NCBI RefSeq assembly: GCF_937616625.2
Contig: NC_065570.1
Span: 22,716,046-22,780,045 of the forward strand
Source: Mercurialis annua
Lineage: Eukaryota; Streptophyta; Magnoliopsida; Malpighiales; Euphorbiaceae
Reading direction: 5' to 3'
Length of the DNA stretch: 64,000 bases
The translations under genes were made by a program, and so were the position numbers. The notes beneath the pieces were generated by a model, which saw nothing but the letters and a program-made list of their open reading frames with translations, searched no databases and was not told the origin of the DNA. Shown here piece by piece: positions 45,521 through 55,781 of this stretch (position 1 is the stretch's first letter; each line of letters begins with the position of its first letter).

Positions 45521-47300
45521 ATGTCAGGTGAGGACGATTCTTATAATAGGGTGGAGGGTGGTGATTATGAAGAGGGTGAGGATCATTCGGATCAGGTCGA
45601 AGTTGAACATGTTGGGTCTGAGGCAACTTTGTTTGTTCGACTTAGGAAATAATATAAAAGAAAGACGGAGACTTCTGAGAAACGTAAGTTGATGATGGAG
45701 ACGACGTTTACTAAAGTTATTGTTGCCAAGCTTGTGTATTGGGGGAAAAGGTTTAAGATATCTTCGGCGTACAAACTAGAATTTTTACCTTCCGGTGTGA
45801 CTCTTAATGCCCCATGTTAATCTTGACTATATGGTTATTTTCCTAGAACATCTTCAATTTAGAGTTAGGTTTCCCTTGTGTCCGTAGTTGAGGTCCTTCT
45901 TAAGGTTTTATAAGATGTCTTTGTATCAATTTCACCCGAATGGGATAACGCATTTTTTACCTTCGTGGCTCTGTGCAAGGCCAACAACATTCTCTTTTCT
46001 ATTCTGTTATTTGCGAGTGTGTGTAATATGATATTTGTTGGCCTTGCAATTTTTCGACCTTTAAGATTCTTAGGAAAGCGAGAAAAATTACCGAGAACAT
46101 TACTACTTCTCTGAAGAGGTTTAAGGTAGAATGGTTTAGGGTGAAACATCCTACTGAATTCTCCGAGTTCGCTCAATGTTGGTTGGCTAGTCCTCCCGAG
46201 CATAAGTTTGTTAGGAGGGAGGATGCCGAGAAAGAACCTCATAAACTGCTGTAGAAAGTTTTATCCGAGAACGGGTCTGTTGACACATATAATCTTGTGC
46301 CGACATTAAAACTGGTAGCTATAGATCCTAACGCCGAATGTTGATATTTTTTTTCCTTTTGTTTGATTGTTCTTTGTGCTCGGGTTTTAGATATGTTTGT
46401 AAGTGTATTTTATTTTTTTTGTTGTGTAGTGTTGGATTTGTTTGTAAGTGTTGGTTTTAGATATGTTTGTAAGTGTTGGTTTTAAAGCTAGCTACTACTT
46501 ACTTCCTTCCCCGGGATAAAGCTGCTTTGAAAAGTACTAAGCCCAAGGAGTTTAATACATTGGGTATTAGTTTGGTTTATCAGGTATGACACTCTCTTTT
46601 ATTTATTTATTTGTGTAACTTTGTCATCGGTGTGTTCTATGTGTAGGCGATGAATCATTTTGTCTGTGCTGGTGTGTGTCAGAAAGATTTGATAAGATAG
46701 GCGACCGAGGACTGAGTTGCCATGACCAATGCTCAAACTGCTCTTGAATCCGAGCAGACTGCCCTAGCTAACGTAGAATCTGCTGTTTCCTATCAAGCTG
46801 ATCAATTTAAGAAGGAGATTGCTAAGCTCTAAGAGCAATTGGATCAAGCCAGTAAAGTGAACAATGAGTTTGTTCTTCAACTTTCTAATTTTGTCGGGGA
46901 AAAATAATAATTGTAGTGGCAGATGGTAGAGCAAAAGGAGGAATACGAGCGTAACCTTATTTTTAAGGGGAAGGAGTTGGACTCTGTTCGAGAATAACTT
47001 GCTCAAGCAAAATCTGATATGAAGATTTTGAGGGATGAGCAGATGACTGAGTTTGGCCATCTCATCCGATATGTTAAGATGACCTTGTGGAACAAGTTGG
47101 GCCTTTGTTTCCGGAAGGTACCGAAGAAGATGTACTGTATTTGGACATTGCTCGGCTTTATCTGAAGATGGTAGCTGAAAGGGAGAATAAATTTAATGAC
47201 GATATTGAAAAATAAATAAGTAAGGCCTTCGTTGCCACCGAAGATAATGAAGGCGTGGAAGATCCTCTGGGGTTCAGGATTATGAAAAAGCCGGGTTGAG
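45521..47300 (+). pseudogene. Antisense extra gene of G2: gypsy-type-transposon domain plus coiled coil
   Basis: Runs opposite to G2 pol. Starts MSGEDDSYNRVEGGDYEEGE, an acidic N-terminus. At about 45,640-46,240, in changing frames, are SSAYKLEFLPSGVTLNAP, VSLYQFHPNGIT-like and FVALCKANNI, then a TSLKRFK..WF.VKHPTEF-like stretch. This order (SGVT, R.PL.P..R, QLHQ..PN, L....) recalls the Pfam 'Putative gypsy type transposon' family (PF04195). At 46,715-47,070 a heptad-rich coiled coil follows: TNAQTALESEQTALANVESA, KKEIAKL.EQLDQASKVNNE. The end near 47,290 reads EDPLGFRIMKKPG. Several stops and probable introns are present. Family assignment is from memory of the motif order and is moderate. 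Confidence 0.55.
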
Positions 47301-47479
47301 TTAAGGTGTGTCTGGCGTTCCTTCTTCGGGCCAAGATGATGTAACTAAAGTCGCTTAGGTTTTTGTGTATGTTATGAACTTGGTTTTGATGTTAAACTTG
47401 TGGTAATTTATTTTTATTCTCGGAATTGTGTGTTGTACTCGTACTTTCATATATTAATTTTGTTAATGATATTATTTTA

Positions 47480-47975
47480 AGGAGGTTATTATGTTGTTTA
47501 GTGTGAAAGCTATTGCCTTGTTTATTGAGAAGGCTATGGCCTTGTGTGTTCTTTTTTTAAAAGCTATTGCTTTGTTTAGTGACAAGGCTATGGCCTTATT
47601 TTGTTTCTTTAAAAAGCTATTGTTTTGTTTAGTGAGAGGGCTATTGCGTTTGGTTTTAAATAGCCGTTGCTTTTCTTGGTGAGAAGGCTATTGCCTCTGG
47701 TTTTTTGAAAAACATTGCTTTGCTCGGTGAGAAGGCTATTCCCTCTGGGTTTTTTGGAAACCATTGCTTTGCTCTTGAGAAGGCTATTGCCTCTGGATTT
47801 TTGAAAGCCATTGCTTCGCTTGATGAGAAGGCTATTGCCTCTGGTGTTTGAAATCCATTGCTTTGCTCGGTGAGAAGGCTATTGCCTTTGGTTTTTTGAA
47901 AGCCCAAAATTTTGCTCTGTGAGAAGCCTATTGCATTTGGTTTTTTGAAAGGCATTGCTTTGCTCAGTGAGTACG
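47480..47975. repeat. Tandem repeat, about 47-bp unit, in G2
   Basis: About ten units with GAAGGCTATTGCCTCTGG and TTTTTTGAAAGCCATTGCTTTGCTCGGTGA. It lies just after the antisense gene and before the integrase end, the same place as the repeat blocks in O1 and O2. The frames at 47,491-47,682 (+) and 47,656-47,955 (-) read KAIALF- and KPEAIAFS-type repeats and are not genes. Confidence 0.88.
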
Positions 47976-48124
47976 CTATTACATTTTTTTTATGTAGTCG
48001 TGATTGTATCTTTACTTTTTTTGTTTTATTTTAGGGAAAGAACTTGCTTATTTGTCTACAACGATTCTTGACTTGAATGCAAGTGAAACAAACCCTAACC
48101 TGTCTCGATACTTGAACTTGATCA

Positions 48125-49951
48125 CTGATAGAATTTTTTGAGGACTCTAGCATTCCAGGTCCTTGGCAGATCTCTTCCGGAGAGATATGTTAAGTAGTAT
48201 GCTCTGCCCTTTCCTACTTTCTTTACCAGGTATGGTCCTTCCAGTTCTGTTGTAATTTGCCTACTCCTGCGTTTCCTTTTCCGATGTCTGCTCGCCTGAG
48301 ACTAAGTCTCCAATTTCGAATGTCATTGGCTTTACTCTTTTGTTTTGAAAGGTTGTCATTCTTTGTTTGTAGGCTTCAATGTGTGTCAATGCTTGCTCCC
48401 TTCGCTCCTCGAGCATGTCTAGGCAAATTTTCATAATTCCTCGTTCTTCTGTTCGTCGAAGTATTGCACTCGAACAATCGGCATGCCTATCTCAATCGAT
48501 ATCATTGCTTTGCATCCATATGTTAGGTTGTATGGCGTTTTGCCCGTCCCTGCCGTCGAGGTAGTCGTGCATGACCACAGTACACTGTGCAGCTCATCTA
48601 CCCATATTCTTTTTGCCTCATCTAGCCGCTTCTTTAATCCACTGACTATTGTCCTATTTGTTACCTCGGTCATGCCATTTGCCTACGGATGAGTAACTGA
48701 GGTGAACCTTAGGTCAATCTTCTTTTCTGCATAGAAACCTTTGAACCCTTTGCTTTCAAACTGCTTCCCGTTGTCAATGATGAGTATTTTTAGTATGCTA
48801 AATCTGCAGGTTATCTCTCTTTGGACAAATTTTGGTATCCTTGCTACTGTTATCTTGGCTACAGCTTTAGCCTCTATCCATTTTGAGAAATGGTCCACTG
48901 CAACAATTAAGAAATGAACCTGTCTCGGGGCTGTTGGAAATGGACCAACAATATCTATTCCCCATTTACTAAAGGGCCAAGTGCTCATTATAGGATATTG
49001 TTCAGAGGTGGGTTTGTGGTGTATATTCTGATGGTATTGGCATTTTTCACATTTTCTGACAAGGTTTGCTGCATCCTCGGCCATTGTTGGCCAATAGTTT
49101 CCTTGAAGAATTGCTTTATGGCACAAGACGAGGTGAGAGATGTGGCTCCCACACATTCACTCGTGTATTCCACTAGGAAATATTTTCCCTCTTCTATTGT
49201 GAGGCGTCTTGACCATGGATGTGTGAGTTTTTGTCGATAGAAGACACCGTCTCGGTATGCAAAGTGAGGTGTTTGCCTTTTGACTCTTCTTGCCATGTTA
49301 ATGTCTTCTAGCAATGTTCCATTTTTCATGTAAGTTACGATGTCTTCCATCCATAGATCAAGGGGCTGAGTGAGGAAAATGGCTTCAGGATTTTGTATGC
49401 TTGTATATGTTGAATAGAGAATTGTATGCCCGGTAGTTTTTCTTTTGCTGCTCCGGCTTTGGCTAATGTGTCTGCTTTCGTGTTCTCCTTTCTTGGGATC
49501 TGTTCTAGCTTCCACGAGCCACCTTCTTCAGTCAACTCTGATAATAGTTCTTTAACTCTTTCCACATACTTTCTCATATCTGGGTCTTTTAACTTCGAAG
49601 TTACCCACGACTTTGTTAGCCACCTGTTGGGAATAACTTTGAATGCAAAGCGATTCAGTTTTGACCACTGTTTCCATTCTTACACCGGCAATTAGAATTC
49701 ATACTCGGCCGAGTTATTTGTGCATGGAAAATCGAAGTGGATTGAGTTTTGGAGTTTCAACGAATGTGGCCCTGTAAGTATTATTCCTGCTCCGGCTCAG
49801 GATGTATTTGATGCTCCATCCACTCTGAGTTTCCAGTTTATGACTTTGTTCTCAACTGGGATCGGTTGGTCGTGTGATATTGTTTCAGCCACGAAATCCG
49901 CTAGGATCTGTAATTTTAAGGATGGTCTTGGCTCATACTTGTTGTCATATA
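48125..49951 (-). pseudogene. G2 aRNH and integrase (Tat-type, minus strand)
   Basis: Minus strand, 5' truncated by T3 at 49,951. The aRNH starts at ILADFVAETISHDQP, NWKLRVDGASNT with a stop in the glycine loop, NNSAEYEF, then KYVERVKELLSELTEEGGSW and IPRKENTKADTLAKA. The integrase zinc motif ends in CEKCQYHQN. The core has KWGIDIVGPFPTAPRQVHFL (first Asp) and LIIDNGKQF (second Asp). The third acidic residue lies in ANGMTEVTNRTI; this Glu is kept. The C-terminal part has LEGPYLVKK and ends LKKFYQ at about 48,125. Frame changes are at 49,335, 48,990 and 48,680. Close in sequence to G1, so the same or a sister family. Confidence 0.82.
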
Positions 49952-50119
49952 CTATTATAAAAATCAACTGAATAATATTATGGTGTTCAAATATTATAAA
50001 AATCTATTTTATTTTTGTGAACTATAAAAATTTAAATATTTGGTTTATTTATAATGCAATTAAATAATATTTCGGGGTTAGAATATTATTTATTCTATCT
50101 CAAACCTACACCCTTTTTA

Positions 50120-50365
50120 TTTGGTGCCTCAACATTCATACCGAGACCCAAATTTACTTCATTTTTATTCTGCGTCTCGGCATTCAAACCGAGATCCAAA
50201 TGTACACTTTTTATTTGGATTCTCGGCTTTCAAACCAAAATCCAATTTTACATTTTTTTCATTACTGCGTCTCGGCATTCAAACCGAGATCCAAATTTAC
50301 AACTTCTTATCCGGCGTCTCGGCTTTCGAACCGAGACCCAAATTTAACTTTCACAAGTCGATTAT
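50120..50365. repeat. Tandem repeat in T3 left LTR
   Basis: Four to five units of about 50-65 bp with the core TCTCGGCATTCAAACCGAGA followed by CCCAAATTTAC. The core is itself a hairpin (TCTCGG/CCGAGA). It is absent as an array from the right LTR. The 75-97 codon frames here are repeat readthrough. Confidence 0.85.
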
Positions 50366-50386
50366 TTTCAAAATTTAGTTCTCAAG

Positions 50387-50693
50387 CGAACTACGGGGGT
50401 TTTGATTCCGGCTTGACGGATACGTAGGCATTTCGGCACACAAACCGAGACTCAAATCCAAATCTTTTAAAATTCACTTTTTTAATTGTGGTATTAGTTT
50501 TTACGAACTACGTGGGTTTTGATTCCGGCCTGACGGATACGTAGGCGTCTCGGCACACAAACTGAGACTCAAATCCATTTTTTTAAAACTTATTTTTTTT
50601 AATTACTGTTTAAAATATTTCAACTCGAACTACGGGGAATTTAATTCCGGCATGACGGATACGTAGGCATCTGTGGATCCAGATTCAAGTCCA
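50387..50693 (+). other. Three copies of a structured motif in T3 left LTR
   Basis: Copies at 50,387-50,459, 50,503-50,575 and 50,626-50,693. Each has CGAACTACG, a GATTCCGG segment, GGATACGTAGGC, then a short variable hairpin, then CAAATCC or CAAGTCC. They can form CTACGT/ACGTAG and TCCG/CGGA stems; the variable hairpin pairs TCGG/CCGA, CTCGG/CTGAG or TCTG/CAGA. Confidence 0.65.
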
Positions 50694-51295
50694 GTCTTTT
50701 TAAAATTCATTTTTGTTTCTTATAGAAATATTAAAATTAACGTTTTTATATTATTTCACACTAATAATTCATAATTCATAATTATATGTCAATTTAATTT
50801 ATGCTTTTGTTTTACTTGCTTATTTATTTATATTTTATTTATAATAAAAATACACACTCACTAATGGATAGGTGTTCAATCCATAAACCCTTTTATTAGC
50901 TTAGAACGAAAATAAGTAACGACAACTTCTTGGGAAACCGGAAGCTCTGCGTGAAAATTCTCACTCAAAACTAACTCCTGTTATATTCGGGTTCGATAAA
51001 CAGTGAGGGTATATTGGTTTTGAGACCCTTTTTCTTAGAATTAGAAGTCAAAAAGTTAACCCGTAATTATCAAAAAGCAAACGATGAATTAAATAGGACA
51101 TTATTTCCGAACTTGAATCTCTGAAGAGGTGAAGATAATTATAATGCTTTAATTATCTTTTCCTTCCCGGTTATCTCCGGGTGGCGACTCCATAAATATT
51201 TTTATAATAAAAAAATTAAATTCTCCCACTTTTTAAAAACAGACTCCGCCAAAACCGTGTGGGGCCTCGAGCGGAAAACTCGCGGGATCTCCACA

Positions 51296-51677
51296 GTGGC
51301 GACTCCACTGGGGATATCAGAAATAATTCTAAAAATATTCATCGTTTGCTTTATGGTTATTTACTGGTTGACCTTTCATGTCCTAAAACTCACGTACGGA
51401 AAATTAGAATCTTCATTTAGGCTCTCCCTAATGACAATGTCTTATGGTGTTTGAATAAATTAGAAATATAAGGTTGAGGATGACCGATTTTACGCATTGT
51501 TTTGTATGGTTTATTTGAAATGACCGAAGGTAACATATCATGCATATCATGCATTTACATATCATTTTTGGAATATCACACACCTACGGAAATGTTTTAT
51601 TCATGTATTTAATGTCCAATATGCATATCAACACAATTTCCTAATCATGCATCATTTTGTTTTATTTAGGAAACATC
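51296..51677 (+). mobile_element. T3 leader with primer-binding site
   Basis: TGGCGACTCCACTGGGGA at 51,297-51,314, directly after the LTR, is the primer-binding site; this form is the one I know from Tat/Ogre elements. The leader is short, with no extra ORF before gag, unlike classical Ogre elements. TTTATTTAG before the gag frame looks like a splice acceptor, but I cannot test it. The frame at 51,257-51,454 is recopied at 63,363-63,560 and crosses the LTR end, so it is not a gene. Confidence 0.8.
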
Positions 51678-54600
51678 ATTGCGCCTCCAAAGTTACCTCG
51701 CACTACTCAATACAAAAGAAGTAAGAAGTCACCGAAACTAGTTGTTTGGTCTAGGTCTGAAAAGCGTCTTGACTGATTGCCCGAACCCACTCAAATCAAT
51801 TTCAACACGCCAGTTAGACAATCTCCAATGGCTCAGCATTCACAATCGCAAGACTCACAATCACCCACAAGTTAAGGAACCGACCATGTCTTAAGGGACG
51901 AGGTGGAAAGGATAATTGAGAACACTCTTGATGCCAAGCTAGCTCCAATTTTGGAAGCATTAAAGCAGTTGAAAGGAAAAGGACCTGCAAAACCTTCCAT
52001 GGTAACAATTGAATCGTCTCCAGTAGCAGACTCAAAACATGCCAAATTTATGAACCAAGCCTCCATGGCAGACAAAGGGGAAACATGGGCCCACCTATTT
52101 GGAGAAAAGAAATCTGAGAAATTGAATGCTAATCCTACACCACCCAACTCTGAAATTGAGATGATCACAAAGGAACTTGAAAAGTTAAAAACTCAAGTAG
52201 CAGACAAGAAGAAAGGGGCTTTTAACCCGGATGATCTCAATTTGGTTCCTCCAAGCTCTTTACCGTCAAAGTTTAAGTATCCTGATATAAAAAAGTACAA
52301 CGGGGTCGGTTGTTGCATCAGCCATCTCAAACATTTCAAAACTCATATGGATACCACGGGTGCTGATGAAGATACCATATGGAGTTTATTTTCTCTGTCT
52401 CTAGAAGGACCTGTTCTGGAATGGTACTACGGGTTGAGCCGGGCCGCAAGGAGTGACTGGAGAGAAATGATAGCTCAATTTGTTAAAAGGTATGTTTATA
52501 CCTCCCATATGGAAGTCACTCTTATGGACTTACAATCGACTACTCAAAAGGCAGAGGAACCTTTTATGGACTATTTCAGAAGATGGTTACAAAAAGCTTC
52601 CCAACTCAAGAATCAGATCGGTGAAAAGGACCAAATCCACCTCATGATTAATGGATCACTACCCAATATCAAGAAGGAAATAGCATGTTTTCCATTCAAA
52701 AAATTTAGAGACCTCTGTGATTCTGCATTGCAAGCTGAAAAGGTAATAAAAGAGAGAAATAAGGCTTACGCGAGCTTCAATACTAATAACAGAAAGGGTA
52801 CAAATATAACCTCAAAACCAAACTCCTCAACAAAATTTTCTGACGTAAAAGCCCTAAACAGTCCATCTCGAACATACTCTAGCTTTAAGCTTCCCTTGTC
52901 GAAGGTATTCGAAGAGCTTAAAAAGAGAAATCTAATTACACCCTTAGACCCAAAACCTTTACCATCCAAAGTGTCATCAAATTTTAACCCTAACCTAAAA
53001 TGCCTATACCACCAACAAATTGGACATGACACAAACACTTGTTATAGACTCCGAGATATCTTGCAAGATCTCATTGATTCCGGAAAAATCCCAAACCCCG
53101 ATGACCCAAACAGACCATCAACTAAACACAATCCTTTACCCAACCACCAAAATAATAGTAACAAAAATTATCAAGCTGTACCTGGTATTTATATGCTCAC
53201 AACTGATGTTACCGATGAAGAGGAAATCTTAACCTCTATCCGAATGCATGCGCCGAATCCACAGAGAACCAAGTTCTCTCCATATAAACCCCTGCCAGGA
53301 TCTGTAATTGGTAAGGATCCATCATACGAGGCTTTCAAAAGAAGGTGGTGCTCTCCAAATCAGGATAAGCATGAAAAGGAACCCTCTAATCAAACCATAA
53401 AAAATTCACAAAACATATACGTCAATATGGTTAGAGGAGTACCAGATTCTGGATATCTTGTACCTTCCGATTTTTGGGAATCAATGGAAATTGACTATGA
53501 AAGTATATCACCTGAATCAGATAACTTTTGGGAGAGTCAATGTGGAGAAACGGAAGCTGTGAAACCAATTACCCGGAGTGGTCGCTTCTACAGCGACGAA
53601 AGAGACAAGGAAAAAGAAAATGATACGCGAGGAGATGCAATGAAAGAATCTGAAGAGGATGTAGTGTTAAAGCAACTGAGGCAAACTAAAGCAAATGCAA
53701 GCGTGTGGGATTTGCTAGTTGCATCCAAAACCCATAGAGAAGCGATGTTTGAAGCGCTTGCTAGTCTGAACATAAATGTTAACAGTACTCCTCAAGACTT
53801 GGTTCAATTAGTCAAAGGGGATGCAGACATTATCTTCTCTGATAAAGAACTAACATCTGCTGGTAGGAATCATATTCGAGCATTGTACATTCAAGTGGAA
53901 GCTAAAGGAATGATTGTTCCTAAAGTCATGGTAGATGACGGCTCGGCGTTAAACGTTTGTCCTCTAAAAGTGTTACCCAAGTTGGGTATGACTAAAAATG
54001 ACTTGCAGAAAACGCAATTAATAGTGAGAGGGTATGACGAGTCTAAAAGGCCAGTGGAAGGAACCTTCAAAACGGCTGTGAAAGTGGGACCTATAGAGTC
54101 GATAGTGGAGTTCATGGTGGTGGATATACCAATCAGTTATGCTCTACTACTTGGTCGACCTTGGTTTCATGCTTTGGGCGGAGTTCCATCCACCCTTCAT
54201 CAGAAGATTAAGTTCCCATTTAACGATGAAATTATCACTATATCTGCTGAGGAGGATGGCGTATGTTCTAAAGTTAATCTAGAAGCTGAAATTCCTCCAA
54301 TCACTGGTTTCAACTTAGTTGCTGGAATATATGAGGATTATATGGATCCTCAAGTTGCTGTTATGATGAAGAATATGAAATTTTTCCCTTGCTTGGGATT
54401 AGGAAAGAATCAACAAGGCACCCCTACCATTCCTGACCTTCGAGGACAAAACACCAGGGTTGGCCTCGGTTATGACCAAGAAACTGCCTGTAAAAGTGCG
54501 ATGCAGACTGAGAGGGGTATTTTTCTAAAGGAAGGAACCAATCAAGTTTACAAGAATATGAAACCTCGAAAAGAGTGTCCTGGTTGGGAAATCTTCAATG

Positions 54601-54974
54601 ATGCTGTCAAGGATGTTTGCATTAAGAAGAAGTGGGATGTCAACAATATGCTCATAAGTCTAGACCATGTTGTCGGTGTCCAAGCTGAGGTCGAGACCAT
54701 CTCAATGGAGGACCATGTCTTGAATAATTTCAAAACTCTTAGTTTAGAGTATGATGTTTTAATTTCTGATGTAATGGATGACAATGATGTATTTCTTTCC
54801 AAATTCAATGCAATATACACCAACTTTTCTTATTTGTTTGATGTTTTTCCTGATGGAAGCATATGCACATTAGATTATTTGCATAACATATTTCATATCA
54901 ATTCCATGTCAATTCCATGCATTCTATCTCATTTAATTTGGGTACAACCGAGAATCCTAAAGAAATACTTTTAG
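51678..54974 (+). pseudogene. T3 gag-protease
   Basis: The Gag frame can be read from 51,678 (IAPPKLPRTTQYKRSK); the first in-frame ATG is at 51,828. Two stops break this part: TGA in the KRLD segment near 51,772 and TAA at 51,873. After that the frame is open to 54,974 (about 1,030 codons). Counting from 51,903: capsid-like domain at residues 122-280 (KFKYPDIKKYNGV, LEGPVLEWYYGL, FMDYFRRWLQKA). Degenerate zinc knuckle at 365-380 (CLYHQQIGHDTNTC). Aspartic protease at 670-770 with active site VDDGSALNV and SYALLLGRPWFH. A Gly-rich G-patch-like stretch at about 830-865 (FPCLGLGKNQQG, VGLGYD). It leaves its frame at the 11-bp duplication 54,898-54,919. Confidence 0.88.
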
Positions 54975-55781
54975 GAAACAATTGCACTCCTGACTTTAGA
55001 GAGAGACATGAGAGAATACTAAAAGAAAAACAAGTAGCATTTGCATGGACTTATGAGGATATGCCAGGAATCGATCGAGATATCGCTCAACATTACATTC
55101 CGACATATGATGACGCCAAACCAATTAAGCAAAAGCTTAGACGAATGAAGCCAGAGTGGGCGCAAAAGGTTAAAGAAGAAGTGGAAAAACAGATTGAGGC
55201 TGGATTTCTAGAAGTAATTGATTATCCAGAATGGCTAGCCAACATTGTTCCTGTAGCCAAGAAAGATGGGAAATTCAGAATGTGTGTGGATTACAGAGAT
55301 CTCAATAAAGCATCTCCTAAAGATGATTTTCCATTACCTCACATCGATGTGCTAGTAGATGCAGCTGCAGAAATGTTATGGTATGCTTGTTGCGATGGCT
55401 TCTCCGGCTATAATCAAGTATTAACTGCCCAAATTCACAAGGCTAAAACATCCTTTCTCACTGAATGGGGAACCTTCTGTTACAAGGTTATGCCATTTGG
55501 ATTAAAAAATTCTGGAGCTACATATCAACGTGCAGTGACAACCCTATTCCACGATATGATGCATAAAGAAGTAGAGATATATGTGGATGAATGGTAGTAA
55601 AAGCAAAGTCCGAGAAAGAGTACTTTGAAGCCCTTGAAAAATTTCTAGATAGGGTCATTAAGTACAACCTTAGACTTAACCCAAAGAAGTGTATATTTGG
55701 AGTTGGGTCGTGCAAATTATTAGGATATTAAGCCAAAAATGGATAGAGATTGATCCAGAAAAAGTAAAAGCTATCAAATAG
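54917..55781 (+). pseudogene. T3 reverse transcriptase, frameshifted at the catalytic motif
   Basis: Open from about 54,917 to 55,597: FNLGTTENPKEILLGN, AWTYEDMPGIDRDIAQH, the fingers EWLANIVPVAKKDGKFRMCV with DYRDLNKASPKDDFPLPHID, palm DGFSGYNQV and KVMPFGLKNSGATYQRA. At 55,581-55,592 the box reads YVDE then W and a stop, where the family has YVDDM: one base is missing at about 55,590. Downstream, in the next frame, come VVKAKSEKEYFEALEKFL and LNPKKCIFGVGSCKLLGY with a stop, then a further frame change before EIDPEKVKAIK and a TAG at 55,779. The enzyme cannot be made from this copy. Confidence 0.87.

Larger units (their letters stand above)
49952..51295 (+). mobile_element. T3 left LTR, 5' truncated
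   Basis: The last 1,344 bp of the LTR whose complete copy is 59,936-63,401. It begins at CTATTATAAAAATCAACTG, fused to the G2 aRNH region, and ends GCGGGATCTCCACA. From 50,760 to the end I count roughly half a dozen single-base differences from the right copy. It has about 370 extra bases (50,130-50,505) of CTCGGCATTCAAACCGAGA-type repeats that are reduced in the right LTR. Confidence 0.85.

Noticed and set aside
46764..47060. 98-codon minus-strand ORF
   Set aside because: Shadow of the coiled-coil coding strand in the antisense extra gene; Leu-rich because it reads Gln/Lys/Glu codons backwards.
47491..47955. Frames with KAIALF or KPEAIAFS repeats
   Set aside because: Readthrough of the 47-bp tandem repeat of G2.
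51257..51454. 65-codon ORF conserved at 63,363-63,560
   Set aside because: It crosses the LTR end and primer-binding site; conservation is explained by the duplicated LTR-leader unit.
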